Shown piece after piece: positions 15,173-23,484 of a DNA stretch of 55,665 nt (positions within the stretch are counted from its first letter, which is position 1; every line of letters starts with the position of its first letter). The notes beneath the pieces are model-generated. The model saw only the letters and a list, made by a program, of their open reading frames with translations. It searched no databases and had not been told where the DNA came from. The DNA comes from Lachnospiraceae bacterium. Its GTDB lineage: Bacteria; Bacillota; Clostridia; Lachnospirales; Lachnospiraceae. A program made the position numbers and the translations under genes. The stretch is from assembly GCA_018053995.1 (NCBI GenBank), contig JAGPKJ010000005.1, positions 1 to 55,665 on the forward strand, read 5' to 3'.

Positions 15173-15599
15173 AAAAGCATATCATGACTTTTTTATCCTT
15201 GAAAAATATGAGGCTGGGATCATGCTTGCGGGGACTGAAGTAAAATCGCTCCGCATGGGAAAGTGCAGCATCAAAGAAGCATATGTCCGAATTGATAACG
15301 GTGAAGCTTATGTATTTCAGATGAATATAAGCCCGTATGAGAAGGGCAATATATTCAATAAAGACCCGATCAGACCGAGGAAGCTTTTACTTCACAAGAT
15401 GCAGATAATAAAGCTTCAGAGTGAACTGACTCAGCAGGGATATGCGCTTATGCCGCTTGAAGTCTATTTCAAGGATGGAAGAGCTAAAGTTGAGATCGGT
15501 CTCGCAAAGGGCAAAAAACTCTATGATAAGAGACAGGATATCGCGAAGCGTGATCTGCAACGTGAGGTACAGAGGAAATTCAAGATATCGAATTTATAA
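15132..15599 (+). CDS. smpB: SsrA-binding protein SmpB
   Basis: SmpB binds tmRNA and places it in the empty A site of stalled ribosomes for trans-translation. It has 155 residues, the normal length. Family motifs are ANNKKAYHDFFILEKYEAGI, LAGTEVKSLR and the C-terminal basic tail KKLYDKRQDIAKRDLQREVQ. ATG at 15132 lies 41 bases inside rnr, preceded by GGAGAAGAGAAAG. This start gives the standard N-terminus, so the overlap appears genuine. The tmRNA gene follows 95 bases later with its own promoter. Confidence 0.97.
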   Translation: MKKDEPRKLIANNKKAYHDFFILEKYEAGIMLAGTEVKSLRMGKCSIKEAYVRIDNGEAYVFQMNISPYEKGNIFNKDPIRPRKLLLHKMQIIKLQSELTQQGYALMPLEVYFKDGRAKVEIGLAKGKKLYDKRQDIAKRDLQREVQRKFKISNL

Positions 15600-15622
15600 T
15601 ATGAAGCAATACTGACAAAATA

Positions 15623-15650
15623 TTGACGGTTTCCGTAAATGTGGTAATAT
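15623..15650 (+). promoter_or_regulatory. ssrA promoter (extended -10)
   Basis: TTGACG (15623-15628), 16-base spacer, TGG then TAATAT (15645-15650). A start near 15657 would leave a short 5' leader to be removed by RNase P. Confidence 0.65.
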
Positions 15651-15694
15651 AGTTATAAATACAGCTGATACAATTCATGCATCGGCTGTCATAT

Positions 15695-16041
15695 GGGTTA
15701 GTAAAGGTTTCGACAGGGATCTTGCAGCTGGAGAAGCTATCCGCACGTGATGCGTCAAATCACAACTTTAAACACAAACGCTGAAGATAATTTAGCATAC
15801 GCAGCCTAATGGCTGCTGTCCGTCCTAATGCACCTACACCTTAGGGTACGGGCATCGAGCCTGTAGGAAACGACACCGGCAAAGCTTTGAGCCAGTGGGC
15901 GTACCATGAAGCTACTGAACGCACAGGGGTGCCAATCTCCCGGTGCCGGAGGGAATGAGGAGCAATCCAAAATGATAGGCTACGATAGTAGAAGGACAGG
16001 GAATGGCTCTTTGGACGCGGGTTCGACTCCCGCCTAATCCA
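15695..16041 (+). ncRNA. ssrA: transfer-messenger RNA (tmRNA)
   Basis: tmRNA rescues stalled ribosomes and tags the unfinished protein for proteolysis. The 5' tRNA-like half GGGTTAGTAAAGGTTTCGAC (15695-15714) and the 3' half (T arm GCGGG-TTCGACT-CCCGC, then CTAATCC, ending 16040) form a 7-bp acceptor stem with one G-T pair. The tag frame ends AAC ACA AAC GCT GAA GAT AAT TTA GCA TAC GCA GCC TAA (15771-15809), giving ...NTNAEDNLAYAA; the exact resume codon is not certain. CCA is not encoded directly after the discriminator A (16041); the next bases are TCCA. The position after rnr-smpB fits the joint rescue pathway. Confidence 0.95.
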
Positions 16042-16058
16042 TCCATTATTAACAGTAT

Positions 16059-16093
16059 ACCCGTAAGCCGCAAGGTGAGCGGGTTTATTTTTT
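16059..16093 (+). terminator. ssrA terminator
   Basis: ACCCG (16059-16063) pairs with CGGGT (16080-16084) around a GC-containing loop, followed by TTTATTTTTT. Confidence 0.75.
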
Positions 16094-16149
16094 CTAGTAT
16101 TATGTCAGGTATAGAGATAGATATGTACAGATGCAAGGAGAGATAAAGC

Positions 16150-16773
16150 ATGAACGATAACGACATCCTCGTAGTCGAGGGCTATAAATTCAATTCGACT
16201 AAAGATGCAGATCTTGCGCGTGGAGAAGTCAAGAAGGTCGCGTATCTTAATAAGAATATTGGCAGTCTGTCACCGGATAAAGTGCTTGATCTATATAACA
16301 AAACGATAGAGGGAAAATCATTTCAGACACCGATCGGCTGGACATATCTCCAGACGATCAGGGAATGGCTCTTACAGGCGGATTACCCGGAAGAAGAGGT
16401 AAGACCGATTCCGCTTTACTGTGTGTTTGCAAGAAGCATGGATGAAGAAATCCCGAAGTCAAGGCAGCGGATTATCGCACCGAAGAAAAAAGTTCCATAT
16501 AAAGCAAATTTTCGCACATCTCTGGCGGTTAACATAATACTTGGAATACTTGTAGCCGCAATGCTGATCCTGGCGAAAAATTCAAATACGCCGAATATCG
16601 TAAATTATCGTGATGCAGTTGTTGATCAGTATTCAGAATGGGAGGACAGCCTTACAGAACGCGAACGTGCGCTAAGAGTTAAGGAAAATGAACTGGGAAT
16701 CGAGGATACAACGGCATTTGAAGAGACAACATCAAAGGTGATCGAATCCGCGGAGATACAAGAAAGTGAATAA
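16150..16773 (+). CDS. membrane-anchored hypothetical protein
   Basis: This protein has 207 residues. The N-terminal 115 residues are soluble (YKFNSTKDADLARGEVKKV at the start, then a WTYLQTIREWLLQADY helix). One membrane helix (about 126-144, SLAVNIILGILVAAMLILA) follows, and then a 60-residue, Glu-rich helical tail likely outside. No signal peptide or catalytic motif is visible. ATG at 16150 is preceded by AAGGAGAGA. It is flanked by ssrA and a two-component system and separated from both by non-coding DNA. Function is unknown; a membrane-linked scaffold or sensor accessory is possible from topology only. Confidence 0.7.
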   Translation: MNDNDILVVEGYKFNSTKDADLARGEVKKVAYLNKNIGSLSPDKVLDLYNKTIEGKSFQTPIGWTYLQTIREWLLQADYPEEEVRPIPLYCVFARSMDEEIPKSRQRIIAPKKKVPYKANFRTSLAVNIILGILVAAMLILAKNSNTPNIVNYRDAVVDQYSEWEDSLTERERALRVKENELGIEDTTAFEETTSKVIESAEIQESE

Positions 16774-16827
16774 TCTGTGAAAATCATTTTATTTCACATA
16801 TTCAACATAAATCGCATATACAATCAA

Positions 16828-16929
16828 TAGTAAATACTGATACATATATTTGCAACAGCAATAGTTGAATACTGATACATATATTTGCAACAGCAATAGT
16901 TGAATACTGATATGTATATTTGCAACAGT
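16828..16929. repeat. 35-bp direct repeats, three copies, upstream of the response regulator
   Basis: The unit AATACTGATACATATATTTGCAACAGCAATAGTTG (split here only for length) starts at 16833, 16868 and 16903. The third copy has CA to GT changes. Each unit contains TTGC-AACA-GCAA, a small palindrome. The array ends 32 bases before the response-regulator start, so it covers the likely promoter zone. Confidence 0.85.
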
Positions 16930-16961
16930 TGTACTTAAACGTCTGATGGAGGGGAATAGAG

Positions 16962-17639
16962 ATGGATAAGCTGAAAATTCTGGTTGTTGATGATGAAAGT
17001 AGAATGCGCAAGCTGGTAAGAGATTTTCTTGTTAAGGACGATTTTGATGTTGTGGAGGCGGGAGACGGCGAGCAGGCTGTTGATATGTTCATGGCGGATA
17101 ACACGATCGCACTTATCATCCTGGATGTGATGATGCCAAAGATGGACGGGTGGCAGGCATGCAGGGAGATAAGAAAGTATTCTAAGGTTCCGATCATCAT
17201 GCTGACGGCAAAAGGTGAGGAACGTGATGAACTTCAGGGATTTGATCTTGGAGTTGATGAATATATATCAAAACCGTTCAGCCCGAAGATACTTGTTGCA
17301 AGAGTAGAAGCTATTCTGCGTCGCACGAACAGCGCGGCTGGTGAAGATGTGCTTGAAGAGGGCGGGATTAAGATCGACAAGACGGCTCATATAGTTACAA
17401 TCGATGGGGAAGCTATCGATCTCAGTTTCAAGGAATTCGAACTTCTCACTTATTTTCTGGAAAATAAGGGAATTGCGCTTTCGAGAGAGAAGATTCTCAA
17501 TAATGTCTGGAATTACGATTATTTCGGCGATGCGCGCACGATAGATACTCATGTTAAGAAGCTTCGCAGCAAGATGGGCGAAAAAGGTGATCTTATAAAG
17601 ACTATCTGGGGAATGGGCTATAAGTTCGAGACAGAGTAA
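16962..17639 (+). CDS. OmpR/PhoB-family response regulator
   Basis: This is the DNA-binding output protein of a two-component system, 225 residues. The receiver domain (1-120) has the acidic pair D10-D11, phospho-acceptor D55 (LIILDVMMPKMDG), T82 and K104 (SKPF). The winged-helix domain (about 130-225) has LSFKEFELLTYF, LSREKILNNVWNYD and VKKLRSKMG. ATG at 16962 has GGAGGGG upstream. The kinase gene follows 135 bases downstream. Three 35-bp direct repeats sit just upstream and could be its own binding sites. The last 27 bases of the coding region are duplicated after the stop (17650-17676). Confidence 0.95.
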   Translation: MDKLKILVVDDESRMRKLVRDFLVKDDFDVVEAGDGEQAVDMFMADNTIALIILDVMMPKMDGWQACREIRKYSKVPIIMLTAKGEERDELQGFDLGVDEYISKPFSPKILVARVEAILRRTNSAAGEDVLEEGGIKIDKTAHIVTIDGEAIDLSFKEFELLTYFLENKGIALSREKILNNVWNYDYFGDARTIDTHVKKLRSKMGEKGDLIKTIWGMGYKFETE

Positions 17640-17676
17640 TCTGCAGCAGGGGCTATAAATTCGAGACAGAATAATC
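17615..17676. repeat. duplicated 3' end of the response-regulator gene (period 35)
   Basis: GGGCTATAAGTTCGAGACAG (17615-17634) and the following AGTAATC, including the stop codon, recur with two changes at 17650-17676. The second copy is in the same frame phase class but lies after the TAA, so it is not translated with the gene. Confidence 0.85.
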
Positions 17677-17705
17677 GGCGGATTCCGAGTGCTTATAGAA
17701 GCTGC

Positions 17706-17758
17706 GCAAAGCAACTTACAGTATCATATCACATAGTTACTCTTGACACCCACATCAC
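17706..17758 (-). repeat. dispersed intergenic element, inverted copy
   Basis: Read on the minus strand this matches the element at 21543-21592: GTGTC-AAGAGTAACTATGTGATATGATAC with CAAAGCAA at the far end on the plus strand. On the plus strand it contains TTGACACCC, about 30 bases before the histidine kinase start. Confidence 0.6.
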
Positions 17759-17774
17759 CATATGGAGACAAGCC

Positions 17775-19382
17775 TTGAAAAATAAAGAATATGTTATAGA
17801 GGATGGTCATAACAAAAAGAACAAAGTACATTCGATAAGGCTTCAACTGACACTTTTCTGTGTTCTTCTTGTGTCAGCGATAATAGGTATATGCGTTATC
17901 GCGGACAGATGCCTTCTTGAGAGGTATTATCTCAATAACAAGGAATCAGCACTTAAGGAATCATACGAGAAGATTAACTATGCGGCAAGTGAGGGAAGCA
18001 TAGACAGCGATGATTTCGACATTGAGCTTCAGAATATCTGTGATAAAAACAATATCAGCGTTGTGGTTGTTGACCAGAGTACAGATACAGTCAAGTCGTC
18101 ATCAGGTGACAGCAGACCGCTCACAAAGCAGCTTTTTGATCACATTTTTGGAAGCCACCTTCTGCCTGCAGACGGTAGTGCGGAAAATGAGACTGCCCCG
18201 AATGATGCCGGAGAGGATAATGTTGACGGCACGAAAGCAGTACCAAAGACGCAGCATAAGGTCATAGAGCAGAATGATGCATATACGATTCAGATAGTTA
18301 ATGATGACAGGATGCAGACAGAATTTATCGAGATGTGGGGAACACTTGATAACGGTTATCTGTTTCTTGTAAGAAGCCCGCTGGAAAGTATAAAAGACAG
18401 TGCGCAGATCTCAAATAGATTTCTTATTTACATAGGTTCATTTGCGATTGTCCTTAGCATACTTCTTTCATTTTTCCTTTCAAAGCGCATTACAGAGCCG
18501 ATCAGAGAGATAACAAGGGTCTCTGAGAAAATGAAAGGTCTTGATTTTAACGCTAAATATAAAGGTAACAGTAACAATGAGATAGGGGTTCTTGGAAAGA
18601 ATATAAACGAACTGTCTGGAACGCTTGAAAAGACTATCTCAGAGCTTAAGACTGCGAACAATGAGATGAAAAAGGACCTCGCACAGAAAGAGGAAGCTGA
18701 GAAGATGCGTCAGGAATTTCTCTCAAATGTTTCGCATGAACTTAAGACACCTATCGCACTTATACAGGGATATGCGGAAGGACTAAAAGACGGGGTCACG
18801 GATGATCCCGAGAGTATGAACTTTTATTGTGAAGTCATCTCAGATGAAGCCGGGAAGATGAACAATATGGTCAAAAAGCTCTTGACCCTCAATCAGCTTG
18901 AATTTGGAAATGACGTTGTTTCAATGGAACGTTTTGATATAAGGATGCTTATCGACAACTATGTCCAGACAGCCGGAATTCAGATAAAGCAGCATGAAGT
19001 CACGGTAGATGTCAAAGGTGATGATCAGGTATTTGTATGGGGAGACGAGTTCAAGACTGAGGAAGTGTTTATGAACTATTTCTCGAATGCGCTGAATCAC
19101 GTATCGGGTGAGAAACTTATAAATGTCAGTATCAAGACGGACATGGAAAATAAAAAAGCGCATATATCGGTCTACAATACGGGAGAACTTATCCCGGATG
19201 ATTCAATTGGCAGACTGTGGGAAAAATTCTATAAGGTTGACAAGGCACGCACGCGTGAGTATGGTGGAAGTGGCGTAGGACTATCGATCGTCAAGGCGAT
19301 CATGGATTCAATGAACCAGAAATACGGTGTGAGAAATCTTGAGGATGGCGTCGAGTTCTGGTTTGAACTTGAACTGGCGTGA
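17775..19382 (+). CDS. membrane sensor histidine kinase
   Basis: This 535-residue kinase pairs with the preceding regulator. The first membrane helix is at about 24-45. An extracytoplasmic sensor of about 165 residues is followed by a second helix at about 216-236 and a HAMP linker (PIREITRVSEKMKGLDF). The HisKA domain has the phospho-acceptor H321 in FLSNVSHELKTPIALIQGYA, and the ATPase domain has FMNYFSNALNHVSG (N box) and GGSGVGLSIVKAIM (G2). The TTG start at 17775 has GGAG at 17764-17767. The sensor shows no named ligand domain. The next gene begins 15 bases after the stop, so the kinase and the GT-C-like membrane protein are likely in one operon. Confidence 0.95.
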   Translation: MKNKEYVIEDGHNKKNKVHSIRLQLTLFCVLLVSAIIGICVIADRCLLERYYLNNKESALKESYEKINYAASEGSIDSDDFDIELQNICDKNNISVVVVDQSTDTVKSSSGDSRPLTKQLFDHIFGSHLLPADGSAENETAPNDAGEDNVDGTKAVPKTQHKVIEQNDAYTIQIVNDDRMQTEFIEMWGTLDNGYLFLVRSPLESIKDSAQISNRFLIYIGSFAIVLSILLSFFLSKRITEPIREITRVSEKMKGLDFNAKYKGNSNNEIGVLGKNINELSGTLEKTISELKTANNEMKKDLAQKEEAEKMRQEFLSNVSHELKTPIALIQGYAEGLKDGVTDDPESMNFYCEVISDEAGKMNNMVKKLLTLNQLEFGNDVVSMERFDIRMLIDNYVQTAGIQIKQHEVTVDVKGDDQVFVWGDEFKTEEVFMNYFSNALNHVSGEKLINVSIKTDMENKKAHISVYNTGELIPDDSIGRLWEKFYKVDKARTREYGGSGVGLSIVKAIMDSMNQKYGVRNLEDGVEFWFELELA

Positions 19383-19397
19383 TAACAGGAGATACAG

Positions 19398-21539
19398 ATG
19401 TTCATTATAATACTTGCGGCGTTCATCTTTGTTTCTTTTGCTCTGTCGCAGAGATATGACCGTGATATGATAACCGTTGTTCCGGTGACAACGGTTATTC
19501 TTGTGTTTATTCTTTACATTCTGGCTTTTTTCAGGGCGCTTGGTGCGATAGACATTATTGCAGCCGGTGTTTTGGTGCTACTTATATTCTTTTTTTTCAG
19601 AAATGATAAAAATGAACGAAAGAAGATCATATCAGATTTTGTTAAGAAGATTACACGACCGGAGATAATACTTCTGGCAGTAATGTCATTGCTTATAATA
19701 TTTCTTGAAAAAAACAGGATATTTACGTGGTGGGACGATATCAATTTCTGGTCAACAGATACGAAATCTCTTTATTTTCTCGGAGGATTTGCCGGAAAAT
19801 ATGGCAATGTCTCACCGTCGTTCGGCGATTATCCGCAGGGACTAGAGCTTTTTAAATGGCTTTTTCTTCATATGAGTCCGCATAAATATATAGCAGGACT
19901 TCAATTTGCAGGATACTATGTCCTGAATCTTATTTTTCTTATTCCGGTCGCACATAAGACGGCACCGCGTTTAAGACCGTTTCTGATAATTGCCGCAATA
20001 CTTGTTCCCGGTGTGGCAGATGGTATTCATTTTGGCGGGACATGCGCAGATGTGACGATGGGGATAGTCTATGGTTCGCTTCTTGTATCATTGTATGAGA
20101 TAGCTTCGGGAAATGAAAAGGATGATAACTTTTCGCTTATAAAGATAACATCATATGCAGTATTTCTGTCGTCGATAAAGCAGGTCGGGGTGCAGTGGGC
20201 ACTTTTGTCTCTTATTTTCTGGATGATCGTGTGCAGAAAAAAATCGAGCGTGTGCTTTGGTAATGCTGCAGGCAACGGCAGGAACGTCAATAGTAAAGGC
20301 AACGGCGGAAAAATGAAATCGCAGTTTTGCCGTTTACTTATTCCAATTTTAGCGGTAATCCTGTATCTTGCGTCATGGCTTTCTTTCTGTCTCGTGAGAA
20401 GACGTGTGGCGAAACTTACAAGTGAAGGGCTTCACATGGCAAAATCGGGATTCACGGTTCCGAAAAATACATCGGAACTGATGCAATCTTTTGCAAAAGC
20501 ATTCTTTGATTTTCCTATGCATGTAGACAAAAATCTGACTGTTGACCTGCCGCCGGCTGCGATGACAGTTATTCTTATCGTGGCTCCGCTTGTGATATAT
20601 GTGGTATCGTTGATCGCCGCAAAGCGCAGAGGGAATATCTCCGTGGCGGTGAGGCTGACGATGCCAGAGACTGCATCCGGGGCGGTGAGGCAGACGATGC
20701 CAGAGACTGCATCCGGAGCGGTGAGGCAGACGATGTCAGAGACTGCATCCGGGGCAGTAAGGCTGACTATATTTGAAGTGATATCCGCGGCAGCATCGTA
20801 TGGAATAATATTCCTTGCACATATAACGATATTCAGGACTGAGTCGCAGTATCTCAATCCGGCGAATATGGCACTGTCTATATCACGATATGGCGCGCCT
20901 TTTACGATAGGCGGACTGCTTTTGGCGGCTGGCATAATCGCTGCGAAGAACACTAACATATATGATAATTCAGAAGCAGGTGCAGATACTATTGACATAT
21001 CTAAACAAGACACATGTATCAGAGAGGTGAAGATATGGCAGATCATAGCAGCTGTATTTACCGCATTTGCGATATTGTGTACCGATTATTCAGGACTTTG
21101 GAAGGCAGTATACGGATACCGGCAGACTCTTGATGCAGATAAAGAGTATATCAGTGAAATGCATGATGACGACGGACTTTTATTTGAAGAGGCAGCGGAT
21201 AGATGTAAGGGCAGCGATAAACTTTGGGGACATAGGGTGATCTACTTCAGAGATTCGAAGAACATCCACTGGGTGAAAGACACATATATAAGTGCAGATG
21301 TGTCGCCCGTTCCTGTTATTTTCGCAGATATCTCAGAGAATGAAGAGGATGGTACACTGGCAGCAAAGGTGATGCAGTCGCATGCAGAGTATCTTTATTC
21401 AGATGATGCGGGCGATACAGCGTGTGCAGCGTTATCAGCGCATACTGAGGATGGGGAGTTCAAATATGGGCATTTTTATCGTATAATATGTGAGGCAGGT
21501 TCATATAGACTAGAACGTGCCGAATTTGATACAGAATAA
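19398..21539 (+). CDS. polytopic membrane protein, GT-C glycosyltransferase-like
   Basis: A 713-residue integral membrane protein with about ten or more hydrophobic segments. The motif WWDDINFW at 111-118, after the second to third helix, resembles the acidic catalytic motif in the first loop of GT-C lipid-linked sugar transferases. The last 150 residues are soluble. An internal array of three 12-residue repeats (AVRQTMPETASG type, residues about 417-452, bases 20646-20753) separates membrane segments and is highly similar at DNA level. ATG at 19398 is preceded by AGGAGA. Lying between a histidine kinase and a GT2-GtrA gene, it may act in envelope glycosylation. The GT-C assignment is a hypothesis from the motif and topology. 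Confidence 0.65.
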   Translation: MFIIILAAFIFVSFALSQRYDRDMITVVPVTTVILVFILYILAFFRALGAIDIIAAGVLVLLIFFFFRNDKNERKKIISDFVKKITRPEIILLAVMSLLIIFLEKNRIFTWWDDINFWSTDTKSLYFLGGFAGKYGNVSPSFGDYPQGLELFKWLFLHMSPHKYIAGLQFAGYYVLNLIFLIPVAHKTAPRLRPFLIIAAILVPGVADGIHFGGTCADVTMGIVYGSLLVSLYEIASGNEKDDNFSLIKITSYAVFLSSIKQVGVQWALLSLIFWMIVCRKKSSVCFGNAAGNGRNVNSKGNGGKMKSQFCRLLIPILAVILYLASWLSFCLVRRRVAKLTSEGLHMAKSGFTVPKNTSELMQSFAKAFFDFPMHVDKNLTVDLPPAAMTVILIVAPLVIYVVSLIAAKRRGNISVAVRLTMPETASGAVRQTMPETASGAVRQTMSETASGAVRLTIFEVISAAASYGIIFLAHITIFRTESQYLNPANMALSISRYGAPFTIGGLLLAAGIIAAKNTNIYDNSEAGADTIDISKQDTCIREVKIWQIIAAVFTAFAILCTDYSGLWKAVYGYRQTLDADKEYISEMHDDDGLLFEEAADRCKGSDKLWGHRVIYFRDSKNIHWVKDTYISADVSPVPVIFADISENEEDGTLAAKVMQSHAEYLYSDDAGDTACAALSAHTEDGEFKYGHFYRIICEAGSYRLERAEFDTE
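20646..20753. repeat. 36-bp in-frame tandem repeat, three copies plus a partial
   Basis: Units at 20646, 20682 and 20718 encode AVRLTMPETASG, AVRQTMPETASG and AVRQTMSETASG. A partial fourth (AVRLTI) follows. Copies differ by only a few bases, so the expansion is recent. Confidence 0.92.
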
Positions 21540-21542
21540 AAT

Positions 21543-21592
21543 GATGCGGTGTCGAAAGCAGCAATTGTGGTATGATACTGCGAATTGCTTTG
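21543..21592 (+). repeat. dispersed intergenic element, copy with extended -10
   Basis: GATGCGGTGTCGAAAGCAGC, then AATTGTGGTATGATAC and TGCGAATTGCTTTG. It contains TGGTATGAT, an extended -10 (21568-21576), 47 bases before the glycosyltransferase start. TATGATAC (21571-21578) also pairs with GTATCATA (21599-21606) to form a hairpin. Confidence 0.7.
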
Positions 21593-21623
21593 AAACTTGT
21601 ATCATAAGATTGGAAAAATAATA

Positions 21624-22691
21624 ATGGAAAACGATCTGATCCCGGTAATAATACCGTCATATCAGCCGGATGCAAAATTACTAAAACTTGTGCAAAATCT
21701 TGAGGAAGCTGCTGTCTCTCCTGTCATCGTAATAGATGACGGCTCGTTAGGAGAGGAGTATCAGTGCATTTTCAGGCAAATAGAAGATTATAAAGACAAA
21801 GGATTTTATGTTCTGCATCATGATATAAATATGGGTAAGGGCAGGGCGTTAAAGACAGCATTTAATTTCTGTCTTAACAGATTTCCTGAGATGATCGGGT
21901 GCGTAACTATTGATTCTGATGGTCAGCACACAGTCGCGGATATGACAGCATGCAGAGATAAGCTGTGTGAAAATCCGGATGCGCTCATCCTTGGAGTTCG
22001 TGATTTCTCTAAACATAATGATAATATACCTGCCAGATCATCATTTGGAAACAGATGCACAAGTGCTGTTATGAAGCTGCTGACCGGAGTTGCAGTTAAC
22101 GATACACAGACCGGCCTTCGTGCTATCCCTGCATCATTCATGATGAAACTTTTGAATGAAAAGGGAGAACGTTTTGAGTTTGAAACGAATATGCTTCTTG
22201 ATACAAAGGAAAATAACATAAGGATAATAGAAGTTCCTATAAATACCATATATATTGAGGGCAATACATCAAGTCATTTTCATCCGATACGTGATTCGCT
22301 AAGGATATATGCGTTATTTTTCAAGTTCATAATATCGTCAGGTTCATCGTCACTTATCGATATCTTTTTATTCTGGGCATTCAGCACGATAATGCTGCAT
22401 ACCGGATTTTCCGGGAAGTGGTATATAATGGCGGCGACAGTGATGGCAAGGATCATATCGTCTGTATATAATTTCGTCGTAAATTATAAGGTCGTTTTTA
22501 AGAGTAATAAGAAGAAACGCGAAGCAGTGGTAAAGTATTTCGTGCTGGCTGCATGTATCATGATCGCAAGTGGAGTTCTGGTAACATTCTTCACTCGGGT
22601 TACGGGCGGAAACAGAATCGTAGTGAAGGTGATCGTGGACTGCCTGCTCTTCATTGTGAGCTTCTTTGCACAGAGGGAATTTGTGTATTGA
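21624..22691 (+). CDS. family 2 glycosyltransferase with C-terminal GtrA membrane domain
   Basis: About 355 residues. The GT2 (DPM/dolichyl-phosphate-mannose synthase-like) domain spans about 1-225 with PVIIPSYQP, the nucleotide-binding VIVIDDGS (D38-D39), and the metal-binding TIDSDGQH (D97, D99). The C-terminal GtrA-type domain has four membrane helices between about 240 and 350. Such fusions transfer a sugar to undecaprenyl phosphate and help flip it for use by GT-C enzymes, matching the upstream GT-C-like gene. ATG at 21624 is chosen because GGAAAA is about 8 bases upstream and the protein starts right at the GT2 fold; TTG 21597 is an alternative. Confidence 0.9.
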   Translation: MENDLIPVIIPSYQPDAKLLKLVQNLEEAAVSPVIVIDDGSLGEEYQCIFRQIEDYKDKGFYVLHHDINMGKGRALKTAFNFCLNRFPEMIGCVTIDSDGQHTVADMTACRDKLCENPDALILGVRDFSKHNDNIPARSSFGNRCTSAVMKLLTGVAVNDTQTGLRAIPASFMMKLLNEKGERFEFETNMLLDTKENNIRIIEVPINTIYIEGNTSSHFHPIRDSLRIYALFFKFIISSGSSSLIDIFLFWAFSTIMLHTGFSGKWYIMAATVMARIISSVYNFVVNYKVVFKSNKKKREAVVKYFVLAACIMIASGVLVTFFTRVTGGNRIVVKVIVDCLLFIVSFFAQREFVY

Positions 22692-22717
22692 TTTGATATA
22701 AAGTCGTGAAAAAATAG

Positions 22718-22746
22718 TTGTATTTTATCGTCGGCTAGTATAGAAT
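22718..22746 (+). promoter_or_regulatory. efp promoter
   Basis: TTGTAT (22718-22723), 17-base spacer, TAGAAT (22741-22746), 45 bases before the efp ATG. Confidence 0.6.
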
Positions 22747-22790
22747 GGAAAGGAATTGTGACGTGTTTATATTAGGAGGACTGTTTTATT

Positions 22791-23348
22791 ATGATATCAG
22801 CTAGTGATTTCAGAAACGGCATTACTGTCGAAATCGACGGAAATGTATGTCAGATACTTGAGTTTCAGCATGTTAAGCCAGGTAAGGGTGCGGCTTTCGT
22901 AAGAACGAAACTTAAGAATATCATCAACGGTGGTGTGATTGAAAAGACATTCAGACCTACCGAGAAATTTCCGCAGGCGCGTATAGATCGTAAGGATATG
23001 CAGTATCTTTACAAGGACGGAGATCTCTTCTATTTCATGGATACAGAATCATATGATCAGCTGCCGATAAGCGCTGATACGATAAGTGAAGCCATGAAGT
23101 TTGTAAAAGAGAACGAAATGGTAAAGGTATGTTCATACAATGGAAATGTATTCTCAGTTGAGCCTCCTCTTTTTGTAGAGCTTGAAGTAACCGAGACTGA
23201 ACCCGGATTCAAGGGTGATACAGCTACTGGTGCAAGCAAGCCTGCTACAGTAGAGACTGGTGCGACGATCGCTGTTCCGCTTTTCATCGATGAGGGCGAG
23301 AAAGTCAAGATCGATACAAGAACCGGCGAGTATCTTTCTAAAGTCTGA
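22791..23348 (+). CDS. efp: translation elongation factor P
   Basis: EF-P binds between the P and E sites and rescues ribosomes stalled at polyproline. It has 185 residues, three beta-barrel domains. The tip loop [12 protein letters not shown] places Lys32 where bacterial EF-P carries its modification. The C-terminal end shows [28 protein letters not shown] sequence typical of the family. ATG at 22791 has AGGAGGA upstream. Own promoter at 22718 and terminator at 23413 make it monocistronic. No modification enzyme gene is nearby. Confidence 0.97.
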   Translation: MISASDFRNGITVEIDGNVCQILEFQHVKPGKGAAFVRTKLKNIINGGVIEKTFRPTEKFPQARIDRKDMQYLYKDGDLFYFMDTESYDQLPISADTISEAMKFVKENEMVKVCSYNGNVFSVEPPLFVELEVTETEPGFKGDTATGASKPATVETGATIAVPLFIDEGEKVKIDTRTGEYLSKV

Positions 23349-23412
23349 TATTACGATCAAAAAATATTGAACGCTTTTATTTGTTGTACCCAAAGCGTAA
23401 AATGTAAACCTG

Positions 23413-23450
23413 ACAGACAATGAGACGTGTTTTCATTGTCTGTTTTTTTG
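23413..23450 (+). terminator. efp terminator
   Basis: ACAGACAATGA (23413-23423) pairs exactly with TCATTGTCTGT (23433-23443), followed by TTTTTTT. Confidence 0.92.
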
Positions 23451-23484
23451 CTTTTTTCTGCCCGGAGAGTAGAAAAGAGAGATT

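Noticed and set aside
14743..15180. Minus-strand hydrophobic ORF opposite the rnr tail
   Set aside because: It is the complement of a Lys codon-rich tail, which gives Phe/Leu; it has no RBS and is fully inside rnr.
16828..16929. CRISPR-like reading of the 35-bp repeats
   Set aside because: Three direct tandem units with no spacer of variable sequence.
20432..21046. 204-residue minus-strand ORF opposite the GT-C-like gene
   Set aside because: It follows the in-frame repeat on the other strand (LTAPDAVSDIV), with no RBS; the plus frame has membrane helices.
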